From: Clostridiales bacterium
GTDB taxonomy: Bacteria; Bacillota; Clostridia; Oscillospirales; Oscillospiraceae
Direction of reading: 5' to 3'
NCBI GenBank assembly: GCA_019418625.1
Contig: DYBL01000062.1
Coordinates: 1 to 10,573 of the forward strand
DNA: 10,573 nucleotides
Part shown: positions 1 through 4,593 of the stretch, in pieces
Numbering within the stretch: the first letter of the stretch is position 1
Layout: every line of letters begins with the position of its first letter
Made by a program: the position numbers and the translations under genes
The notes under the pieces: model-generated
Database searches by the model: none
Seen by the model: the letters and a program-made list of their open reading frames with translations, nothing else
Told to the model about the DNA's origin: nothing

Positions 1-320
1 CTCTGGATCCCACCCTCACTGCTGCCAATTTCGGCAACCTGGCGGAAGATGCCGCCCCCGCGGATCTTGCCGCCGGCGCCGTGAACCTGGTGCTCCAGGC
101 CATCGGCACCATGACGGTGCTGGCCTGCCAGTGCTGCCGGACCCGGACCGTAGTGCTCACCGGGTCCATGACCTCTCTGCCCCAGGTAAAGACCAACTTT
201 GAAAATTTTGAAAAGCTCTACGGCATCCACTATATCATTCCCGAAAATGCCTCCTTTGCCACCGCCATCGGCGCAGGTCTTTGCAGCCTGAAGAAAAAAG
301 CGGTGGAGCCCCACGCGTAA
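1..320 (+). CDS. coaW: Type II pantothenate kinase, C-terminal part (5' end outside window)
   Basis: About 105 residues are visible, read from base 3 to the TAA at 318-320; the start lies upstream of the window. The segment resembles the end of the Fumble/CoaW-type pantothenate kinases, which phosphorylate pantothenate with ATP in the first step of coenzyme A synthesis. Seen in the sequence: LTAANFGNLAED, then a helix with AAGAVNLVLQAIGTM, then the strand-turn TVVLTGSM, and near the end a PENASFATAIGAGL segment. These match the Staphylococcus CoaW pattern of ASFGN, a VNMV helix, IVYIGS and ENGAFSGAIGA from memory. The ASKHA kinase N-terminal phosphate-binding motif is not in view, so the assignment rests on the C-terminal half only. 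A GTG at 81 is not a credible start because homology continues upstream. The next gene begins 10 bases downstream and its ribosome binding site overlaps this stop codon, which suggests a shared transcript. Confidence 0.8.
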   Translation, partial: LDPTLTAANFGNLAEDAAPADLAAGAVNLVLQAIGTMTVLACQCCRTRTVVLTGSMTSLPQVKTNFENFEKLYGIHYIIPENASFATAIGAGLCSLKKKAVEPHA

Positions 321-330
321 GGACAGTCCC

Positions 331-1329
331 ATGGAGTCACTGTGGTCTGTCTATCACCAGGATATCCCGCCGTTTCTCCTTCAGCTGGCCGCGGCAGCCC
401 CCATGCAGCGGCTGCGGCAGGTGGGCATGAACTGCGGGTGCGAGTATACGTCCTTTCCCCGGTTCCGCTGCCTGCCCTCCTACTCCCGCTATGACCACAG
501 TCTGGGCGTGGGGCTCATCGTCTGGCACTTCACCGGCGACGCCGCCCAGGCGGCGGCAGGGCTCCTCCACGATGTGGCCACGCCGGTGTTCGCCCACACG
601 GTGGATTTCCTCCAGGGAGACCACCTGCACCAGGAATCTACGGAGGGCCCCACGGCTGCCCTCATCTCCGCAAGTAAGGAGATCCGCGCCGTGCTGGAGG
701 CCTGCGGCATCGCCGTGGAAGACGTGTGGGACTACCACCGCTATCCCATTGCCGACAATGATCCCCCCGGTCTTTCCGCCGACCGGCTGGAATACACCCT
801 GGGGAATCTGGTGAACTACGGCTTTGCGTCATGGGAGCAGGCGGCGGCGCTGTACGCCGACCTGACCGTGGAAGAAAATGAGCAGGGCGCGCCGGAGCTG
901 GCGTTTTCCACGCCGGAGCGGGCGGCGGAATTCGCCCTTGCCAGCCTGAAAACCAGCCGGGTCTATGTGGCGGATGAGGACCGCTTTTCCATGGAGCTTC
1001 TCTCCCGCCTGCTGCGTCTGGCCCTGGAGCGGGGTACCCTCACGCCGGAGGACCTGCAGACGACAGAGCCGGAGGTCATCGCCCGGCTGGAATCGGACCG
1101 CGTATGCGCTCCGCTGTGGGCAGCGTTTCGTGCCTGCTCCCAGATATGCAGCATGCCGGACCGCCCGGTACAGGGGCGGTGGCTGCAGGTACCTGCCAAG
1201 CTGCGGTGCATCGACCCTCTTTGCCGCGGGCTGGGGCGGGTATCCGCCTGGCACAGCGAATTCGCCCGGGAGCTTAAGCGGTTCCGGGCTCTGCCGCTGG
1301 ACGGCTGGCTGGGGCCCTTCCCTTTTTAA
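331..1329 (+). CDS. HD-domain phosphohydrolase
   Basis: A 332-residue protein of the HD superfamily, whose members are metal-dependent phosphohydrolases; the dGTPase/SpoT-like branch is the closest pattern I can see. Residues fitting the metal site are His56 in SRYDHSLGV, the His80-Asp81 pair in GLLHDVATPVFAH, His89, and Asp151 in LSADRLEYTL, in the usual order H...HD...D. The HDVATPVFAHTVD stretch and the DRLEY motif resemble dGTPase-type HD proteins, but the substrate cannot be read from the sequence. No signal peptide or membrane segment is visible, so it is probably cytoplasmic. The ATG at 331 is preceded by AAGGA at 319-323, seven bases away and overlapping the stop of the pantothenate kinase gene, so translation is probably coupled. 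A bidirectional terminator follows directly. Sure of the HD fold, unsure of the role. Confidence 0.85.
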   Translation: MESLWSVYHQDIPPFLLQLAAAAPMQRLRQVGMNCGCEYTSFPRFRCLPSYSRYDHSLGVGLIVWHFTGDAAQAAAGLLHDVATPVFAHTVDFLQGDHLHQESTEGPTAALISASKEIRAVLEACGIAVEDVWDYHRYPIADNDPPGLSADRLEYTLGNLVNYGFASWEQAAALYADLTVEENEQGAPELAFSTPERAAEFALASLKTSRVYVADEDRFSMELLSRLLRLALERGTLTPEDLQTTEPEVIARLESDRVCAPLWAAFRACSQICSMPDRPVQGRWLQVPAKLRCIDPLCRGLGRVSAWHSEFARELKRFRALPLDGWLGPFPF

Positions 1330-1339
1330 AACCGAAAAA

Positions 1340-1374
1340 GAAATCCCCCGGCGCACTAGGCGCCGGGGGATTTT
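1340..1374. terminator. Bidirectional rho-independent terminator
   Basis: Arms 1341-1353 and 1361-1373 are perfectly complementary over 13 bp (core CCCCCGGCG / CGCCGGGGG), and one further C-G pair at 1354/1360 closes a 5-base loop. TTTT follows on the + strand, and the A-rich stretch at 1335-1343 gives a U-rich run on the - strand. It sits between two convergent stop codons (1329 and 1384), so it can end both the HD gene transcript and that of the acidic zinc-ribbon gene. Confidence 0.9.
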
Positions 1375-1383
1375 GCGTATGGA

Positions 1384-1815
1384 TTATTCCTCGCCGTCCT
1401 CGGAGGAATCCTCGTCGTCCAGGCTGGTCAGGTCAAACTCCAGCTTCTCGCCGCAGTTGGGGCAGATGACCTCGCCGTCGGAGAGGATGGAATCGTCAAA
1501 ATAGATGGTCTCCTCGCAGGTGGGGCAGGTGGTGGCGTAGCAGTCCTCGTCGTCCTCATCTTCGTCGAACTCCTCGTCCTCTTCGTCCTCATCCTCGCCG
1601 AAGATCACATCTTCCACATCCTCCAGATCGTCGCTGACGGCATCCAGGCCGTCGCCCAGCTCGTCGGCGTAGTCCTTCATGTCCTCCAGCTCCAGAGCGA
1701 TGTCGTCCAGCACGTCGATGATGGCGGCAAGCAGCTTGCCCTCCTTCTTCTCGGTGTCCAGCTCCATGCCCTCCATGAGGCCCTTCAGATAGGCGACCTT
1801 CTCGGTGATTTCCAT
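1384..1815 (-). CDS. Acidic zinc-ribbon protein, CD1247 N-terminal domain type
   Basis: A 143-residue very acidic protein. Residues 1-72 form a helical domain (MEITEKVAYLKGLMEGM, then LDTEKKEGKLLAAIIDVLDDIALELEDM split over a likely coiled coil). Residues 73-91 are almost entirely Asp and Glu. Residues 97-121 carry two CxxC knuckles (CPTC and CPNC), a probable zinc ribbon, followed by an acidic tail. This layout matches proteins named from the Clostridioides CD1247 N-terminal domain; I know of no established function. The start is placed at 1815 rather than the upstream in-frame ATG at 1833, because AAAGGAG lies eight bases before the 1815 ATG and inside the would-be extension. It lies downstream of efp on the same strand, separated by a terminator-like hairpin. 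An RNA- or RNA-polymerase-associated role would be speculation. Confidence 0.8.
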   Translation of the reverse strand: MEITEKVAYLKGLMEGMELDTEKKEGKLLAAIIDVLDDIALELEDMKDYADELGDGLDAVSDDLEDVEDVIFGEDEDEEDEEFDEDEDDEDCYATTCPTCEETIYFDDSILSDGEVICPNCGEKLEFDLTSLDDEDSSEDGEE

Positions 1816-1862
1816 AGCAATGGCTCCTTTCATTTAAAAGTAGCGTTTTTTACACATATTCC

Positions 1863-1888
1863 AAAGGGGGGACAAAAGTCCCCCCTTT
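1863..1888 (-). terminator. Terminator-like hairpin after efp
   Basis: An 11-bp perfect stem (1863-1873 with 1878-1888; core GGGGGGAC / GTCCCCCC) with a 4-base loop lies just past the efp stop. On the - strand the trailing U run is only three bases before GG, so termination may be incomplete and allow read-through into the acidic zinc-ribbon gene. The longer run (TTTTT at 1886-1890) is on the + strand. Confidence 0.6.
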
Positions 1889-1895
1889 TTGGCAA

Positions 1896-2465
1896 TTATT
1901 CCTTGCAGCGGCCCAGATACTCGCCGGTGCGGGTATCGATCTGGATCTTCTCGCCCTCGTTGATGAACAGGGGCACCTTGATAACGGCGCCGGTCTCCAG
2001 CGTGGCGCTCTTGGTCACGTTGGTGGCGGTGTCGCCCTTGACGCCGGGCTCGGTCTCGGTGACCACCAGGTCCACGAAGTTGGGGACTTCCACGGTGAAC
2101 ACGCTGCCCTTGTAGCTCAGCAGGGAGCACATGGTGTTCTCCTTGACGAACTGGAAGGCATCGCCCAGCACGTCCTTGTTCAGGGGGACCATATCATAGG
2201 TCTCGGGGTCCATGAAATAGTAAAGGTCGCCGTCGTTGTAGCTGTACTCAGCGTTCTTGCGCTCCACAGCCACCTGCTCGAACTTGGCGCTGGGGTTGAA
2301 AGCTTCTTCACGGACGGCGCCGCTGATGACGTTCTTGTACTTGGTACGCACAAAGGCTGCGCCCTTGCCGGGCTTGACGTGCTGGAAGTCCACGACCAGC
2401 ATGGGCTTTCCGTCCATCTCGAAAATCATTCCCTTGCGGAAATCGCCGGCAGTAATGGTAGGCAT
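1896..2465 (-). CDS. efp: Translation elongation factor P
   Basis: A 189-residue protein, close to the usual 185-190, that binds between the P and E sites of stalled ribosomes and rescues peptide-bond formation at polyproline stretches. The N-terminal KOW-like domain starts MPTITAGDFRKGM. The loop VKPGKGAAF puts a lysine at position 34, the residue that is post-translationally modified in many bacteria. No modification enzyme is in the window, so whether and how Lys34 is modified here is unknown. The C-terminal OB domain carries the family signature region around GVKGDTATNVTKSATLETG (residues about 141-159). A strong ribosome binding site (GAGGAGG) precedes the ATG at 2465, and a promoter with an overlapping inverted repeat lies about 60-90 bases upstream. 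Its neighbours are yqeG upstream and the acidic zinc-ribbon gene downstream, all on the - strand. Confidence 0.98.
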   Translation of the reverse strand: MPTITAGDFRKGMIFEMDGKPMLVVDFQHVKPGKGAAFVRTKYKNVISGAVREEAFNPSAKFEQVAVERKNAEYSYNDGDLYYFMDPETYDMVPLNKDVLGDAFQFVKENTMCSLLSYKGSVFTVEVPNFVDLVVTETEPGVKGDTATNVTKSATLETGAVIKVPLFINEGEKIQIDTRTGEYLGRCKE

Positions 2466-2526
2466 AGGTTTTCCTCCTCACAACTCTTACGGGAAGCAGG
2501 CCGGATGGCGGTCTCTTTCCCTATTT

Positions 2527-2555
2527 TCTATATCCAGTAAAATTACCAGAGACAA
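2527..2555 (-). promoter_or_regulatory. efp promoter (sigma-A type)
   Basis: Reading the - strand, TTGTCT (2550-2555) and TATAGA (2527-2532) are separated by exactly 17 bases, which places the transcription start near 2520 and gives a 5' leader of about 55 bases. The surroundings are AT-rich compared with the rest of the window. The upstream gene yqeG ends at 2618 with no clear terminator, so efp may also receive read-through. Confidence 0.7.
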
Positions 2556-2561
2556 TTTTAC
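2537..2561. repeat. Inverted repeat over the efp promoter
   Basis: Perfect 8-bp arms GTAAAATT (2537-2544) and AATTTTAC (2554-2561), with 9 bases between, cover the spacer and part of the -35 box of the efp promoter. The size and position suit a dimeric repressor site; no regulator is identified. A related CCAGTAA occurs at 2534-2540 and again at 2571-2577. Confidence 0.5.
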
Positions 2562-2617
2562 CGTATGTTGCCCAGTAATGCAAGCATTTTTCAGCCACTT
2601 CTTGGTTTTTTTCCGAC

Positions 2618-3124
2618 TCAGCGGGACATTTTCCGGCGGCAGGCCGCCTTGAACGGCGCTTGCAGCGCATGGAGCACCTTCTGCCACGCGGTGACCGCGC
2701 CGCCCACCGGCTCCACCATCAGGCTCAGCACCCCCGCCCGGCGGGCCGCCAGCACATCCGTGAGCAGCTTGTCCCCCAGCATGGCGGTGTGGGCCCGGTC
2801 CGCGCCCGCCCGGGCCATGGCCGCCTCCAGTCCCCGGGTGGAGGGCTTGCCCGCATGGCCCTGATAGGCGATCCCCAGTTCCGCGCAGAACTCGTCCACC
2901 CGGCGCCCGGAGCGGTTATTGGAGACGATCATCACCTCGATGCCCCCCGCCTCCATCCGGTCCAGCCAATCCCGCAGCGCCTGGGGCGGCCGGCGGGTCT
3001 TTTTTTCCGCCAGCGTAAAGTCCAGATCGCTTAAAAGCAGCGTGACCCCGTAGCCGCGCAGCAGCTCCGGCGTGATCTGGTCATAGGCGTCGAACAGGCG
3101 GTCCGGTATCAGGGAAAAGGGCAT
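2618..3124 (-). CDS. yqeG: YqeG family HAD IIIA-type phosphatase
   Basis: A 168-residue protein matching the YqeG family of haloacid-dehalogenase-type phosphatases. The HAD motifs are in order: motif I SDLDFTL with Asp33 and Asp35, motif II IVSNN with Ser68, the motif III lysine in GKPSTRG (Lys93), and motif IV GDKLLTDV with Asp118 and Asp123. The opening SLIPDRLFDAYDQITPELL also fits the family. The physiological substrate is not established. The start is set at ATG 3124, preceded by GAGG eight bases away; a longer frame reaching 3181 would add 19 residues that overlap the promoter and do not look conserved. In Bacillus, yqeG heads a cluster with nadD, yqeK and rsfS; here it is about 6 kb from those genes and next to efp. 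It is divergent from an uncharacterised gene at 3199. Confidence 0.93.
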   Translation of the reverse strand: MPFSLIPDRLFDAYDQITPELLRGYGVTLLLSDLDFTLAEKKTRRPPQALRDWLDRMEAGGIEVMIVSNNRSGRRVDEFCAELGIAYQGHAGKPSTRGLEAAMARAGADRAHTAMLGDKLLTDVLAARRAGVLSLMVEPVGGAVTAWQKVLHALQAPFKAACRRKMSR

Positions 3125-3156
3125 AACAGCATCCTCACTTGCATAGTATTGCTCAC

Positions 3157-3185
3157 AGTATAACAGCTTTTGCATCCGCACACAA
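3157..3185 (-). promoter_or_regulatory. yqeG promoter with a symmetric -10 region
   Basis: On the - strand TATACT (3157-3162) lies 17 bases from TTGTGT (3180-3185). The -10 region AGTATAAC also reads TATAAC at 3159-3164 on the + strand, so the same bases might fire toward the divergent gene at 3199, though a good + strand -35 box is not evident. Confidence 0.5.
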
Positions 3186-3198
3186 GGGGGAAGCGCTC

Positions 3199-3960
3199 AT
3201 GCAGATCTATCTGGCGGTAACGCCCGGAGAATACCAGTCCGCCGTAAAATACAGCCGCCTGTTCGCCCACGTGGCCTACCGCATCGGCCCGGAATCCCAG
3301 CTTCTGCGCCAGAGCCTGCTGCTGCAGACCCGGGGCGGTCTGCTCGCGCTGGGCGACCGGGACGCACCGCCTATCTCCGCGCCGGAAGCCCTGTGCGCCG
3401 GTATATTGCGGGAGTGCGCCCGGCGGAGCTATACGGGCGTGCTGCTGGATTTCGAGGCCCGGCCCACCGACGACCGCAAGGTTTTTGCCGGTATGCTGGC
3501 TCAGCACCTGCGCAAGACACGGCGCACGCTCTACGTGCCCGAATCCTGCGCCGTGCCCGGCGCCGTGCCCCTCATCTGCACCGCCCTCTCCGGCGGCAGC
3601 TTCCCACAGCGGCTGCAGGAGGCCGCCCGGCAGTTCGGCGGCGCAGAGCTCCTGGGGCTGGATGTGCAGCGGCTGCGGATGGACTTCACCCTGCCAGCCA
3701 AAAGCGGCGAGGGCCGCCCCCTCTCCGAGGAGGAGTTCCGCTCCCTTGTGGAAAAAGAATCCCCCGCCGTCTTTTTTTCTCAGGAGCTGTGCGCCCGCTA
3801 TTTTACCTATATGCAGGGCCAGGAGACCCACTTTGTCCTCTTTGACGATGAGAGCACGCTCCGCCAAAAGCTGAAAACCGGCGAGGCCATGGGATTTTCC
3901 GCCGCCTTTTTCATGTGGCCGGAGATCCGGGACATCGCCCCAAAGCTGGGCAGGTTATAA
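3199..3960 (+). CDS. Uncharacterised protein, possible glycoside hydrolase 18-like TIM barrel
   Basis: A 253-residue protein that I do not recognise with certainty. It begins MQIYLAVTPGEY with no signal peptide or membrane segment, so it is probably cytoplasmic. Two stretches recall GH18-type barrels: YTGVLLDFEARP (residues 79-89), where Asp84 and Glu86 would sit at the end of strand 4 like the DxE of chitinases, and FDDESTLRQK followed by MGFSAAFFMWPE (residues 215-242), the usual closing strand with Trp240. The full DxxDxDxE motif is not present, so it may not hydrolyse sugars. The start at ATG 3199 is chosen because AAGGGGG ends eight bases before it; a TTG at 3139 would extend the frame but lies across the divergent promoter. 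It is transcribed away from yqeG and toward rpsU, whose terminator overlaps its stop codon. A plain hypothetical protein is the safe alternative. Confidence 0.7.
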   Translation: MQIYLAVTPGEYQSAVKYSRLFAHVAYRIGPESQLLRQSLLLQTRGGLLALGDRDAPPISAPEALCAGILRECARRSYTGVLLDFEARPTDDRKVFAGMLAQHLRKTRRTLYVPESCAVPGAVPLICTALSGGSFPQRLQEAARQFGGAELLGLDVQRLRMDFTLPAKSGEGRPLSEEEFRSLVEKESPAVFFSQELCARYFTYMQGQETHFVLFDDESTLRQKLKTGEAMGFSAAFFMWPEIRDIAPKLGRL

Positions 3961-3993
3961 AAAAACCGTGCCGCACAGCTGTGCGGCACGGTT
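3959..3993 (-). terminator. rpsU terminator
   Basis: A perfect 30-bp palindrome (3964-3993, core CCGTGCCGCACAG / CTGTGCGGCACGG) follows rpsU on the - strand and is trailed by seven U residues formed by the A run 3959-3965. That run includes the last two bases of the TAA stop of the convergent gene. On the + strand the hairpin is followed only by TTC-type sequence, so termination in that direction is likely weaker. Confidence 0.9.
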
Positions 3994-4000
3994 CAGCGCA

Positions 4001-4183
4001 TTAATAATAACGCTTCTTGTTCTTGCGAGCGGCCTCAGACTTCTTGCGACGCTTGACGCTGGGGCTCTCATAATGCTCTCTCTTGCGGACCTCGGCAATC
4101 ACACCGGCCTTGGCGCAGCTGCGCTTGAAACGCTTGAGCGCGCTGTCGATGGACTCGCCGTCCTTCACATGGATCTCAGACAT
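4001..4183 (-). CDS. rpsU: 30S ribosomal protein S21
   Basis: A 60-residue basic protein, near the normal 57-71, of the small ribosomal subunit family bS21, which sits near the anti-Shine-Dalgarno end of 16S rRNA. Typical features are the start MSEIHVKDGESIDSALKRFKR, interrupted here only by my reading limit, the central CAKAGVIAEVRKREHYE, and the arginine/lysine-rich tail KRRKKSEAARKNKKRYY. The ribosome binding site is a long purine run (GGAGGGAGGGA) ending eight bases before the ATG at 4183. It appears to be monocistronic: a consensus promoter lies about 80 bases upstream and a strong terminator begins eight bases after the stop. No dnaG or rpoD follows, unlike the enterobacterial arrangement. 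Confidence 0.98.
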   Translation of the reverse strand: MSEIHVKDGESIDSALKRFKRSCAKAGVIAEVRKREHYESPSVKRRKKSEAARKNKKRYY

Positions 4184-4261
4184 CTATATTTCCCTCCCTC
4201 CGAGGTATCCGGCTCAATCCAGGATACTTTAAGGGCCATAATCTATGGCTTTAACAAAGCT

Positions 4262-4290
4262 ATTATACGGATACTTACATGGAATGTCAA
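4262..4290 (-). promoter_or_regulatory. rpsU promoter, full consensus
   Basis: On the - strand TTGACA (4285-4290) and TATAAT (4262-4267) are both perfect and exactly 17 bases apart. An A-rich block (AAAAAAT, about 4293-4299) just upstream could act as an UP element. The predicted start near 4255 gives a leader of about 72 bases. The strength fits a ribosomal protein gene. Confidence 0.92.
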
Positions 4291-4306
4291 GGGATTTTTT
4301 CGTCCG

Positions 4307-4378
4307 TTTTTCCACAAAATCCTGCCGACTGTGGAAAAATCCGCTCTTTCGTGGGGATATCTCCGTGGAAAATCCACA
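4307..4378. promoter_or_regulatory. Cluster of DnaA-box-like motifs upstream of rpsU
   Basis: TTTTCCACA occurs at 4308-4316 on the + strand and at 4330-4338 on the - strand, forming a 10-bp perfect inverted repeat (4307-4316 / 4330-4339) with 13 bases between. A third copy, TTTTCCACG, lies on the - strand at 4364-4372 and overlaps AAATCCACA at 4370-4378 on the + strand. The DnaA box consensus is TTATCCACA, more loosely TTWTNCACA, so the first two fit the loose form. The cluster starts about 17 bases upstream of the rpsU -35 box. Binding by DnaA or another factor is inference only. Confidence 0.4.
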
Positions 4379-4386
4379 GTGCGGAG

Positions 4387-4428
4387 CCCTTACTGGGGCT
4401 TTACGATCAGGTTCACCAGTCGGTTCTT
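4387..4428 (-). repeat. Duplicated leuS 3' end, distal copy
   Basis: These 42 bases repeat 4552-4593, the last codons and stop of leuS, with a single mismatch (4420 versus 4585). The copy would encode KNRLVNLIVKPQ plus a TAA stop, and the mismatch changes only the third base of the arginine codon. It has no start codon or upstream leuS frame, so it is not a gene by itself. Confidence 0.95.
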
Positions 4429-4432
4429 GGCA

Positions 4433-4548
4433 CCCCACGAAATCTTTCGATTTCGCGGGGCCCCGCATTCAATCCAACCGGGCAGGCAGAGCCCGCCCGG
4501 TTCAAGGTTTTGCCCCCGGCAAAACGCTTGGACGCGCCACTTGGCGCG
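4433..4548 (-). other. Four-hairpin module between the leuS tail copies
   Basis: Four stem-loops lie almost end to end: 4433-4460 (12-bp arms, four-base loop reading GAAA on the - strand), 4476-4502 (12-bp arms, 3-base loop), 4503-4530 (13-base region with one bulge, core TTTTGCC / GGCAAAA) and 4533-4548 (CGCGCC / GGCGCG, four-base loop). The single mismatches in the first two stems become G-U pairs only in RNA from the - strand, the leuS direction. There is no U run after any stem, so these are not standard terminators. No frame here looks coding. It could be a structured RNA, a 3' UTR element or a short palindromic mobile element. Confidence 0.65.
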
Positions 4549-4551
4549 AAA

Positions 4552-4593
4552 CCCTTACTGGGGCTTTACGATCAGGTTCACCAGCCGGTTCTT
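4552..4593 (-). repeat. Duplicated leuS 3' end, copy in use
   Basis: This is the copy that forms the actual C-terminus and stop codon of leuS. It pairs with 4387-4428 as a direct repeat at an offset of 165 bp. Recombination between the two would remove 165 bp and leave the LeuRS protein sequence unchanged. Confidence 0.95.

Noticed and set aside
1816..1862. A separate promoter for the acidic zinc-ribbon gene
   Set aside because: Only weak -10/-35 pairs, such as TTTGGA with TACTTT, can be drawn on the - strand, not distinguishable from chance in an AT-rich stretch.
3125..3181. A longer N-terminus for yqeG starting at 3181
   Set aside because: It would place the start inside the promoter; the ATG at 3124 has its own GAGG and begins with the sequence typical of the family.
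3139..3198. A TTG start 60 bases upstream of the 3199 gene
   Set aside because: The extension overlaps the yqeG promoter and has no ribosome binding site, whereas ATG 3199 has a strong one at the right distance.
3109..3867. A 252-codon - strand frame opposite the 3199 gene
   Set aside because: It overlaps yqeG and the divergent promoter, has no motif, and is a mirror of the + strand gene, which has a better ribosome binding site and recognisable structural stretches.
4307..4378. A replication origin
   Set aside because: Only a few loose DnaA-box-like sites are present, with no dnaA, dnaN, rpmH or AT-rich unwinding stretch nearby.
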